The notes beneath the pieces were generated by a model. The model was not told the DNA's origin and did no database searches. It worked only from the letters and a program-made list of their open reading frames with translations. Both the position numbers and the translations under genes were made by a program. Positions 1-5,963 of a DNA stretch of 5,963 bases are shown here, in pieces. This DNA comes from Legionellaceae bacterium (GTDB lineage Bacteria > Pseudomonadota > Gammaproteobacteria > Legionellales > Legionellaceae): contig DAIDLK010000070.1 in assembly GCA_027449525.1 (NCBI GenBank), forward strand, positions 1 to 5,963. The letters run 5' to 3'. The stretch's first letter is position 1, and each line of letters starts with the position of its first letter.

Positions 1-554
1 AAACCGGCTGCGCGCCGGCGGCGCTGATCCTCGAACCGGTCGGCCGCAACACCGCGCCGGCGATCGCGGTGGCCGCGCTGCAGGCGCTGACCGACGGCGA
101 GGACGCGCTGCTGCTGGTGCTGCCGTCGGATCACGTGATCCGCGACGAGGACGGCTTCCGCGCCGCGGTGCGCGCCGCGCTGCCGGCGGCGGAGCAGGGC
201 GCGCTGGTGACCTTCGGCATCGTCCCGGCTGCGCCCGAGACCGGCTACGGCTACATCAAGGCCGCGCCCGGCGAGGGCGTGCGCGCGGTCGAGCGCTTCG
301 TCGAGAAGCCCGATCGCGCCACCGCCGAACGCTACCTCGCCGAAGGGGGCTACTACTGGAACAGCGGCATGTTCCTGTTCCGCGCCGGACGCTTCCTCGA
401 GGAGCTCGAACGCCTGCAGCCGGCGATGCTGGCCGCCTGCCGCGAGGCGCTGGCGAAGGCAAGGCGCGACATCGATTTCCTGCGCCTCGACAAGGACGCC
501 TTCGGCGCCTGTCCGGCCGATTCGATCGACTACGCGGTGATGGAAAAGGCGGCA
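1..554 (+). CDS. manC: Mannose-1-phosphate guanylyltransferase (ManC/XanB/AlgA type), internal fragment, cut at both ends
   Basis: The family makes GDP-mannose from mannose 1-phosphate and GTP in the cytoplasm, feeding exopolysaccharide, alginate or LPS sugar synthesis. The frame is open from base 3 and enters from the left edge, so the GTG at 69 is not a real start. Seen in order: EPVGRNTAPAIAVAAL (conserved nucleotidyltransferase stretch, about residue 100 in full-length homologues), VLPSDHVI (the DH motif), ETGYGYI, VERFVEKPD (the FVEKP sugar-phosphate binding motif), YYWNSGMFLF and DSIDYAVMEK. The N-terminal GGxGTRLWPLSR nucleotide-binding loop lies left of the window. Everything after MEKAA, including the rest of the transferase fold and any C-terminal phosphomannose isomerase cupin domain, is missing and replaced by Lnt sequence. 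Composition (GC-rich wobble positions) is unlike every other gene here, so I infer a different source genome. The family call is firm; whether the full protein was bifunctional cannot be seen. Confidence 0.9.
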
Positions 555-557
555 AGT
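549..557. other. Chimeric junction between high-GC ManC DNA and mid-GC Lnt DNA
   Basis: ManC similarity holds through MEKAA (codons at 540-554) and Lnt-like sequence begins at about SVFSTVW (from 555). GC content and wobble-base preference change sharply here. The frame is kept, giving a false fused reading frame from 3 to 1727. No insertion-sequence end, direct repeat, tRNA or att-like sequence is visible at the join. The exact base cannot be fixed without the parent sequences; a few bases of shared sequence may blur it. Confidence 0.85.
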
Positions 558-1727
558 GTGTTCAGTACGGTATGGTGTATTAGCGAAAGTCTTCGCGCCA
601 CCGTGCTGGGAGGTTTTCCTTGGCTAATGCTTGGGTACGGGCAATTCGACTCGCCATTGGGACACCTACTACCCGTGGTGGGTGTCCTCGGTGTCAGTTG
701 GATTACTTGCTTTTTAGGGGTATTACTGGCATTTGCTTTTACCGCTCCTGCGGCTACCCGACGATTCTACTTAGTAACCTGCGTTGTGTTATTGATGGCA
801 CCCATTCGTCTTGCACACCGTGAGTGGAGTCAAACTGATGCGAAACACATAACCGTAGGTATCATTCAGGCCAATTTATCCATGCGCGACAAATGGGATG
901 CACACTTATTTTGGCGCATATTAACCTACTATCAACAAGCAGTGCACAGTCTGCTTGCACAAGATATTATTGTGCTCCCAGAATCAGCAATTCCTCTGCC
1001 TCGCTACTACGTAAAAGAATACTTAATGCAGTTACACAACCTAGCAAAACAATATCATAATGGTATTTTATTAGGCATTCCGCAGGAGAGTCAGCAAGAC
1101 AACCGCCTCTTTTATAACGCACTACTTGGGCTAGGTGAAGCACACGGCAGCTACCAAAAACAACATCTCGTTGCTTTTGGTGAATTTATTCCCGATTTTT
1201 TTTCTCGCTTAACGAAATGGCTCAAGTTACCAACGCCTAATATGCTGCAAGGTGCGTCTAGACAACCCCTTATGACTATCCACAACCGTGCTTTTGCGAC
1301 ACTCATTTGTTACGAATTAGCCTACCCTGAATTACTAAGACGACAATTACCGACAGCGGAATGGATTGTTTCTATTAGTGATGATGGATGGTTCGGCCAC
1401 TCTTTGGCGATTTATCAACATTTACAAATGGCTCAGGTATTGTCGAAACAGAGCGCGCGTTATCAGCTAGTAGCAAATAACGATGGATTGTCCTCCGTCC
1501 TTAACGCACAGGGAGAAATCACCGCCAGTTTACCGGCATTTCATTCAGGAATCTTACGTTCAGTGCTTCAACCTAGCCATGGAGAAACACCTTGGGTAAA
1601 GTATGGCGAACAGCCTATTTATGGCCTGATGTTGATTGTAATGTTAACAAGTATCACAATTAGTTTTATTTATAGGCGGCAATCGAGCACTCCCCCTTGC
1701 TGTGAACCACAAGAGGCGGTATCCTAA
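555..1727 (+). CDS. lnt: Apolipoprotein N-acyltransferase Lnt, 5'-truncated
   Basis: Lnt is an inner-membrane enzyme that transfers an acyl chain from a phospholipid to the N-terminal cysteine of diacylated lipoproteins, the last step of lipoprotein maturation. About 390 residues remain, matching E. coli Lnt (512 aa) from about residue 125 on; the first several membrane helices and the true start are lost at the junction. Visible: membrane-domain motif GGFPWLMLGYGQ, two hydrophobic segments, then a nitrilase-like domain starting near ITVGIIQANL. The catalytic triad is intact: Glu in VLPESAIP (codon 981-983), Lys in YQKQHLV (1158-1160) and Cys in LICYELAYP (1308-1310). The second essential Glu in AFGEF lies eight residues after the Lys, as in E. 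coli. WFGHS, a QHLQMA stretch and a C-terminal membrane helix (YGLMLIVML) follow. Without its N-terminal half the fragment should not be functional as drawn. It ends 30 bases before leuS with no terminator between. Confidence 0.93.
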   Translation, partial: SVFSTVWCISESLRATVLGGFPWLMLGYGQFDSPLGHLLPVVGVLGVSWITCFLGVLLAFAFTAPAATRRFYLVTCVVLLMAPIRLAHREWSQTDAKHITVGIIQANLSMRDKWDAHLFWRILTYYQQAVHSLLAQDIIVLPESAIPLPRYYVKEYLMQLHNLAKQYHNGILLGIPQESQQDNRLFYNALLGLGEAHGSYQKQHLVAFGEFIPDFFSRLTKWLKLPTPNMLQGASRQPLMTIHNRAFATLICYELAYPELLRRQLPTAEWIVSISDDGWFGHSLAIYQHLQMAQVLSKQSARYQLVANNDGLSSVLNAQGEITASLPAFHSGILRSVLQPSHGETPWVKYGEQPIYGLMLIVMLTSITISFIYRRQSSTPPCCEPQEAVS

Positions 1728-1757
1728 CTGACTCGATTAAATTTTATAGTGTACATG
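1728..1757 (+). promoter_or_regulatory. lnt-leuS spacer, leuS start region without a clear ribosome site
   Basis: The 30-base A/T-rich spacer holds no hairpin and no good Shine-Dalgarno sequence; the nearest purine-rich stretch, AGAGGCGG, lies about 40 bases upstream of the chosen start, inside lnt. Candidate starts are GTG 1749, ATG 1755 and ATG 1758. A TATAGT hexamer at 1745-1750 resembles a -10 box but has no fitting -35. Co-transcription with lnt is the simplest reading. Confidence 0.4.
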
Positions 1758-4190
1758 ATGGATATTCGCTATAACCCGGGTCAGGTTGAAGAAGAAGCGC
1801 AACAATACTGGACAAAAAAACATAACTTCTTGGTGACTGAAGATCTAAATAAAGAAAAATTTTATTGTTTAGCAATGTTTCCTTACCCGAGCGGATCTCT
1901 GCACATGGGTCATGTGCGCAACTACACCTTAAGTGATGTCATTGCGCGTTATCAGCGCGCATTGGGAAAAAATGTTTTGCAACCTATCGGTTGGGATGCC
2001 TTTGGCTTACCCGCAGAAAATGCAGCAATCAAGCACGGTGTCCACCCGAGCATATGGACCAAACAAAACATTGCAGCCATGAAAGAGCAATTCCTAAAAC
2101 TAGGTAATGCGTATGATTGGCGTCGTGAAATCACTACGTGCAATCCAGACTACTACCGTTGGGAACAATGGTTCTTCATTCAGCTAGTTAACAAAGGATT
2201 AGTTTATAACAAAAAATCACTCGTTAATTGGGATCCCGTTGATCAAACCGTATTAGCCAACGAGCAGGTTATCAACGGACGTGGTTGGCGCTCGGGCGCG
2301 CTAGTGGAACGAAAAGAAATACCCCAATGGTTTATTAAAATCACAGCTTATGCAGATGAGCTCTTGCAAGGTCTGGACTGCTTGCCAGAATGGCCTGAGC
2401 AAGTGAAACAAATGCAACGCCATTGGATAGGCCGCTCAGAAGGCTGCGAGGTCAATTTTTCACTTCCAACCTTGAACCAAACGCTACCCGTTTATACCAC
2501 ACGACCTGACACGTTGATGGGTGTCAGCTACCTTGCGATTGCGCCGGATCATCCGCTAGCTCAAGTTTGCGCGGCCAAACTGCCGGCCGTGCAGGCGTTC
2601 ATTGATTCTTGTCGCACAACGCCAATGACCGAAGCGGAATTAGCGACCATAGAAAAACGTGGCATCGACAGTGGACTAACGGCTATTCATCCTATCAGTG
2701 GTTGTTCCATTCCTATTTGGATAGCTAACTACGTTTTAATGCAATACGGTACTGGGGCTGTCATGGGAGTTCCAGCGCATGATACTCGCGATTTTGAATT
2801 TGCTAGCATCTATCAACTGCCCTGCATTGAAGTCATCAACGCGGAAGGCGTTTTAATTAACTCCGCCTCGTTTAACGACTTAACATCACAGCAAGCGTGT
2901 ATGGCAATCATTGCTTATCTAGAAACACACCAATTAGGACAAGCGAAAATCAACTACCGCTTACGTGATTGGGGTGTTTCACGTCAGCGTTACTGGGGTA
3001 CGCCCGTGCCAATGATTCATTGCGATACTTGCGGGATCATTCCGGTCGCTGAAGAGGATTTACCGGTAGTTTTACCTGATTCGATTGATTTTTCTGTTTC
3101 AGGCTCCCCGCTGGCGCATTGCCCTGCATTCATCCAGACGACTTGCCCGAAATGTGGTGAAATCGCGCGCCGTGATACGGATACATTCGATACGTTTATA
3201 GAGTCCTCTTGGTATTACGCGCGATTTGCTTGCAAGGGACAAGAGAATGCCATGCTGGATGATCGTGCAAAATATTGGACACCGGTTGATCAATACGTTG
3301 GAGGCATAGAGCACGCGACCATGCATTTGCTATACGCCCGTTTCTTTCACCGCTTGATGCGCGATGCCGGTTTAGTCAATTCGGATGAACCATTCAAACG
3401 CCTATTAACTCAGGGCATGGTGTTAAAAAATGGACAAAAAATGTCAAAATCAGTCGGTAATACCGTTGATCCAAACCAACTCATTGATACGTATGGCGCT
3501 GACACGGCACGCTTATTCATCCTGTTTGCAGCACCTCCCGAACATTCATTAGAATGGTCTGATAGTGGTGTTGAAGGATCGCACCGCTTTCTCAAGCGAC
3601 TATGGGCTTTTGCTCATCTTCACCGTGATTTGATGATTGAAATTAATGCACTGTATCCTGATGAATCGCCAAAACCAAATTGGAATGAAGCCGAGCCTCG
3701 CCTAAAAAAAGCACGTCAAGTGATGCACCAATTGCTAGTGCAAGCAACCCAGGATTATGATCGCCAACAATTCAACACCGTCGTTTCGGCTTGTATGAAA
3801 TTATTCAATGAATTAACAGCGTACCGTGTTGAAAACGAAATGGATCAATACGTTATTCATTCAGGGCTTAGCAGTTTATTACAGTTACTTGCCCCCATCA
3901 CACCGCATATTACTCATGTGTTATGGTTTAATCTGGGGTTTGCCAAAGCAATTATCGATTGTGGCTGGCCTAGGGCAGATAAAAACGCGCTGAAAGCACA
4001 AGAGTTAGATTATGTTGTGCAAGTCAATGGTAAGCGGCGTGCGCAGTTTAGCGCCAGCATTAATACGCCCGAAGAAGCTTTAATTGCCTTAGCCAAGCAA
4101 CAGGCAGCTGCCTATCTTGACGGTAAAGTTTTAAATAAAACCATTGTGGTTCACCATCGTCAACTTGTCAATTTGGTAGTTAACGAGTGA
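1758..4190 (+). CDS. leuS: Leucyl-tRNA synthetase
   Basis: Class I aminoacyl-tRNA synthetase that charges tRNA-Leu with leucine and hydrolyses mischarged products; cytoplasmic and essential. With the ATG at 1758 (810 aa) the protein aligns to E. coli LeuS without gaps through HMGH at 49-52 and keeps E. coli numbering through the CP1 editing domain: TTRPDT with Thr247, Thr248 and Thr252, and HDTRD with Asp342 and Asp345. This supports 1758 over GTG 1749 or ATG 1755. LRDWGVSRQRYWG marks the return to the catalytic core. Cys422/Cys425 and Cys463/Cys466 form two CxxC pairs, a zinc ribbon that E. coli LeuS lacks. DTFDTFIESSWYYARF and KMSKS (561-565) complete the active site. GMVLKNGQKMSKS shows that the leucine-specific insertion found before KMSKS in E. 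coli is absent, explaining most of the length difference (810 against 860). The anticodon-binding and C-terminal domains are complete, ending in NLVVNE. The stop overlaps the lptE start. Confidence 0.98.
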   Translation: MDIRYNPGQVEEEAQQYWTKKHNFLVTEDLNKEKFYCLAMFPYPSGSLHMGHVRNYTLSDVIARYQRALGKNVLQPIGWDAFGLPAENAAIKHGVHPSIWTKQNIAAMKEQFLKLGNAYDWRREITTCNPDYYRWEQWFFIQLVNKGLVYNKKSLVNWDPVDQTVLANEQVINGRGWRSGALVERKEIPQWFIKITAYADELLQGLDCLPEWPEQVKQMQRHWIGRSEGCEVNFSLPTLNQTLPVYTTRPDTLMGVSYLAIAPDHPLAQVCAAKLPAVQAFIDSCRTTPMTEAELATIEKRGIDSGLTAIHPISGCSIPIWIANYVLMQYGTGAVMGVPAHDTRDFEFASIYQLPCIEVINAEGVLINSASFNDLTSQQACMAIIAYLETHQLGQAKINYRLRDWGVSRQRYWGTPVPMIHCDTCGIIPVAEEDLPVVLPDSIDFSVSGSPLAHCPAFIQTTCPKCGEIARRDTDTFDTFIESSWYYARFACKGQENAMLDDRAKYWTPVDQYVGGIEHATMHLLYARFFHRLMRDAGLVNSDEPFKRLLTQGMVLKNGQKMSKSVGNTVDPNQLIDTYGADTARLFILFAAPPEHSLEWSDSGVEGSHRFLKRLWAFAHLHRDLMIEINALYPDESPKPNWNEAEPRLKKARQVMHQLLVQATQDYDRQQFNTVVSACMKLFNELTAYRVENEMDQYVIHSGLSSLLQLLAPITPHITHVLWFNLGFAKAIIDCGWPRADKNALKAQELDYVVQVNGKRRAQFSASINTPEEALIALAKQQAAAYLDGKVLNKTIVVHHRQLVNLVVNE

Positions 4191-4726
4191 AAATACGCAT
4201 ACAGATTGCTGGCATCATCCTGCAATGTGCTGTGTTACTTACCGCTTGCAGTTTTCATTTGCGTGGCATTCATTCAGCCTATCCGCCGAGCTTCGGCCCA
4301 ATAGCAATCCAGGTGCTACACGCGGACCATACCTGGGAGGCACTGTTGCGCCAACAATTAGTTCAGGTCAACCTAAACGTTGTGCAGGATGCCACCCAGG
4401 CCACCTACTTGCTGGTCATTATGGACGAACAAAGCAACAATACGATTGTTAGCATTAGCTCAAGTAGCTCACCGAGGCAGTATGAGCTAGTCTATAAAGT
4501 GACCTTCAGCCTGCAAAAAAAATCAAATGATGGTTTTATTGCACCAACCACTCTGCGCCTTACTCGTCCCATCACGATCAATAATAATCTCATCCTAGGA
4601 TCCCACGATGAAGAAGATCAGTTATTGCGCGATCTACGTCGGGAAGCCGCATTACAAATTCTTGATCAGATGTATCGTCGCGCATGGTCTACACTTAAGA
4701 GTAACAATGCTCAAATTAAGGCTTGA
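4187..4726 (+). CDS. lptE: LPS-assembly lipoprotein LptE
   Basis: LptE (formerly RlpB) is an outer-membrane lipoprotein that sits inside the LptD barrel and helps deliver LPS to the cell surface. The protein is 179 aa and starts at GTG 4187, whose last bases lie within the leuS stop (GTGA), implying translational coupling. A lipoprotein signal peptide is plain: basic MKIRI, a hydrophobic core, and the lipobox LTAC with the acylated Cys21. Ser at +2 predicts export to the outer membrane. CSFHLRG after the cysteine is the family hallmark (CGWHLRD in E. coli). QYELVYKVTFSLQ (99-111) matches the central strand, and DEEDQLLRDLRREAALQIL (141-159) matches the C-terminal helix. A serine run lies at 89-95. 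Predicted to be a substrate of the Lnt encoded upstream. The C-terminal tail is shorter than in E. coli. Confidence 0.93.
   Translation: MKIRIQIAGIILQCAVLLTACSFHLRGIHSAYPPSFGPIAIQVLHADHTWEALLRQQLVQVNLNVVQDATQATYLLVIMDEQSNNTIVSISSSSSPRQYELVYKVTFSLQKKSNDGFIAPTTLRLTRPITINNNLILGSHDEEDQLLRDLRREAALQILDQMYRRAWSTLKSNNAQIKA
4718..4721 (+). promoter_or_regulatory. Ribosome binding site of the small secreted-protein gene
   Basis: AAGG ends nine bases before ATG 4731 and lies inside the last codons of lptE. It supports 4731 over the upstream in-frame ATG at 4608, which would only read lptE out of frame and would hide the signal peptide inside the protein. Confidence 0.5.
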
Positions 4727-4730
4727 TGTC

Positions 4731-5120
4731 ATGAAACAATCGTTACTCTCCCTCATTCTTATGGCGATGACTACCCCCACAATGGCTATTCCCCCGGGAC
4801 AGTGGCAATGCTTCGCTATGGATGCAAAAGAAAGTAACTTTTCTGCTACAGGCTACTCAATACCAAAAGCACAAGCAGCAGCCATTCGTGTGTGTCAACA
4901 GCAATCTACCCATCCCAAGAGCTGCAAATCAGCTCAATCTTATTGTGAACAAGGACCGTTATCGTTGATTGACGACCGTTGCTTAGTTACCGATAATGCA
5001 GGACACTCCTGGGATACCACCGGTAAAGACTCTTGTAAAACTGCCATGGACATGTGCAACCAATTTTTATATTTACAGGCCGGAGCGCGTGGACAATGTT
5101 CCGTTAAACACGGTTATTAA
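4731..5120 (+). CDS. Small exported cysteine-rich protein of unknown function, internally duplicated
   Basis: I cannot name this 129-residue protein. A Sec signal peptide is clear: MKQ, a hydrophobic stretch (SLLSLILMAM), and a likely cleavage after TMA (Ala19) before IPPGQWQC. The mature part (about 110 aa) has eight cysteines (27, 55, 65, 72, 84, 102, 109, 123), an even number compatible with disulfides in the periplasm or outside the cell. Residues 27-41 (CFAMDAKESNFSATG) and 84-98 (CLVTDNAGHSWDTTG) align without gaps, and each is followed by an Ala-rich helix-like stretch ending in Cys, then another Cys, so the protein looks like two copies of one small unit. The W-x-C-x-A-x-D start and the pattern of a small strand followed by A-rich helix and cysteines recall DUF4189-like and other small secreted proteins of Legionella relatives; this is only a resemblance from memory. 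The gene starts four bases after the lptE stop and ends 15 bases before holA, so it is probably co-transcribed. The start is set by AAGG at 4718 and the signal peptide. Confidence 0.8.
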   Translation: MKQSLLSLILMAMTTPTMAIPPGQWQCFAMDAKESNFSATGYSIPKAQAAAIRVCQQQSTHPKSCKSAQSYCEQGPLSLIDDRCLVTDNAGHSWDTTGKDSCKTAMDMCNQFLYLQAGARGQCSVKHGY

Positions 5121-5121
5121 T

Positions 5122-5126
5122 AAGAG
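5122..5126 (+). promoter_or_regulatory. Weak ribosome binding site of holA
   Basis: AAGAG (one mismatch to AAGGAG) ends nine bases before ATG 5136 and directly follows the stop of the preceding gene. It supports ATG 5136. The ATGs at 5129 and 5132 are in another frame and stop after a few codons at TAA 5141-5143. Confidence 0.45.
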
Positions 5127-5135
5127 TCATGATGC

Positions 5136-5963
5136 ATGATTAAACACACAGTATTATCCGGGCAATTACGTAATCCAACGCTTGCCGCGGTTTATCTAAT
5201 CACCGGGCAAGATATCTACCTCACCAACCAGTCAGTGCAACAAATTAAAGCTCGTTGGTGTGTTGATAATGGCGAACAAGTGGCTACCAGTCATCTCGTC
5301 ATTGAGCAAACCCAAGATTGGCACGTTCTAATTGATCAAGCCCAACGCTATGCATTGTTTACACAAACAACCTATCTAGAAGCATATTTTGAAAAAAAAA
5401 CGCTTGATAATAAGGCAAAACAATTATTGCAACACTATTTGATTCATAGCAACCCAAATTGTCTAATCGTAATTAGAGCTCCTTTTCTCACGGTTAAACA
5501 ACTCAGTGGCTTGAATAGCGCAACCAATCTAGTGGTGGTCGATCATCGTCCTTTAAGCACAACAGCACTTCAACAATGGTTAGAACAGCAACTAAAACAA
5601 GTACCCCTAAAGTTTACCCCAGCGATTAGCTCGCTGATCATGCGTTACACCAGCGGGAATCAATTGGCCTGCGCACAACTATTAGAAAAATTGAAAATTA
5701 TCTACCAACCTGGCGATAGCATTCAACTCAACGACATCCAAGCACATTGTGTTGATCAATGCGACTTTCAACTAAGTGAACTTAGCGAAGCCTGTCTCCA
5801 AGGTAACCCTACAAAAGCATTCAGCGTGTTGCGCCAAGCTGAGCGTAATCGCACTGAAATTACCTTGGTGCAGTGGATCATGACCCAGGACATACGCCGC
5901 TTGATGCAATTACAACATGATGCACAACAAGGAGTTTCATTCCCTTTGGCCTGCCAAAAACTC
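5136..5963 (+). CDS. holA: DNA polymerase III delta subunit, 3'-truncated by the window edge
   Basis: HolA is the clamp-loader subunit that opens the beta sliding clamp, acting with delta-prime and the DnaX subunits. 276 codons are visible of an expected 340 or so, with no stop before the window edge. Similarity to E. coli HolA: LAAVYLITGQDIYLTNQS (E. coli LRAAYLLLGNDPLLLQES), TQDWHVLIDQAQRYALF (NTDWNAIFSLCQAMSLF), NCLIVIRAPFLTVKQ in the central part of domain I, SGNQLACAQLLEKLKIIY in domain II (EGNLLALAQALERLSLLW), and FQLSELSEACLQGNPTKAF entering domain III. Strict Walker motifs are not visible, as is usual for delta. It follows lptE and the small secreted-protein gene; in E. coli holA follows lptE directly and nadD comes next. 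A run of nine A at 5392-5400 spans codons 86-89. Divergence from E. coli is high, but the gene order makes the call firm. Confidence 0.92.
   Translation, partial: MIKHTVLSGQLRNPTLAAVYLITGQDIYLTNQSVQQIKARWCVDNGEQVATSHLVIEQTQDWHVLIDQAQRYALFTQTTYLEAYFEKKTLDNKAKQLLQHYLIHSNPNCLIVIRAPFLTVKQLSGLNSATNLVVVDHRPLSTTALQQWLEQQLKQVPLKFTPAISSLIMRYTSGNQLACAQLLEKLKIIYQPGDSIQLNDIQAHCVDQCDFQLSELSEACLQGNPTKAFSVLRQAERNRTEITLVQWIMTQDIRRLMQLQHDAQQGVSFPLACQKL

Noticed and set aside
256..555. Minus-strand open frame rich in Arg and Pro
   Set aside because: Typical antisense shadow of GC-rich coding DNA; the opposite strand is clearly ManC and the translation has no domain-like pattern.
620..823. Plus-strand open frame overlapping lnt
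   Set aside because: Out-of-frame shadow of well-conserved Lnt sequence.
1697..1725. Possible promoter TTGCTG - 17 bases - TATCCT before leuS
   Set aside because: Only three of six and four of six consensus matches, inside the end of lnt; not better than chance.
69..1727. A single 552-residue ManC-Lnt fusion protein starting at GTG 69
   Set aside because: The frame is open to the left of 69 and ManC similarity begins before it; the two halves differ in composition and each lacks essential parts of its family, so it is a join artefact or broken genes, not a designed fusion.
1952..3595. Three minus-strand open frames within leuS (1952-2143, 3099-3326, 3410-3595)
   Set aside because: Antisense to conserved LeuS motifs including KMSKS; short, with no ribosome site or recognisable protein features.
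4225..4452. Plus-strand open frame inside lptE
   Set aside because: Shadow of lptE in another frame, with no ribosome site and no recognisable features.
4662..4695. Possible promoter TTGATC ... TACACT before the small secreted-protein gene
   Set aside because: Spacing of 22 bases and a poor -10 box; read-through from lptE is simpler.
4608..4730. Longer start for the small secreted protein at ATG 4608
   Set aside because: The extra 41 residues are lptE read out of frame and would bury the signal peptide; ATG 4731 has its own AAGG site.
5129..5143. Tiny ATG ATG CAT GAT TAA open frame before holA, as a leader peptide
   Set aside because: Four codons in a spacer with no attenuator-like structure; chance overlap with the holA start region is simpler.

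Overview
The window is made of two unlike pieces of DNA joined near base 550. Bases 1 to about 554 are very GC-rich (about 70% or more by eye) with almost every third codon position G or C. They encode an internal piece of a mannose-1-phosphate guanylyltransferase of the ManC/XanB/AlgA type, as found in high-GC proteobacteria such as Xanthomonadales or Pseudomonas relatives. From about base 555 to the end the DNA drops to roughly 45% GC with a different codon usage and carries a contiguous gammaproteobacterial gene block. The two pieces happen to be joined in frame, so one open frame (3-1727) runs from ManC into Lnt. The simplest reading is a chimeric assembly or clone join. A real rearrangement is possible but would have destroyed both genes.

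The second piece, all on the + strand and tightly packed, reads: lnt (apolipoprotein N-acyltransferase, N-terminal part missing), leuS (leucyl-tRNA synthetase, complete), lptE (LPS-assembly outer-membrane lipoprotein, complete, GTG start overlapping the leuS stop), a small exported cysteine-rich protein of unknown function (129 aa), and holA (DNA polymerase III delta subunit, running off the right edge). The order leuS-lptE-holA is the conserved gammaproteobacterial arrangement; in E. coli lnt lies a few genes away on the other side of leuS. The moderate GC, the roughly 810-residue LeuS without the E. coli-type insertion before KMSKS, and the A/T-rich codon usage would fit a Legionellales-like (Legionella/Coxiella relative) gammaproteobacterium. 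That placement is an inference.

Functionally the block mixes envelope biogenesis with core information processing. Lnt adds the third acyl chain to outer-membrane lipoproteins, and LptE is itself such a lipoprotein and so a predicted Lnt substrate; it plugs the LptD LPS translocon. LeuS and HolA are essential translation and replication factors. The least ordinary gene is the small secreted protein between lptE and holA. It has eight cysteines in its mature part and appears to be an internal duplication of a C-x3-D-x5-[FW]-x2-T-G unit. No RNA genes, mobile elements, CRISPR arrays, convincing promoters or terminators were seen, and no stretch over 300 bases lacks a gene.
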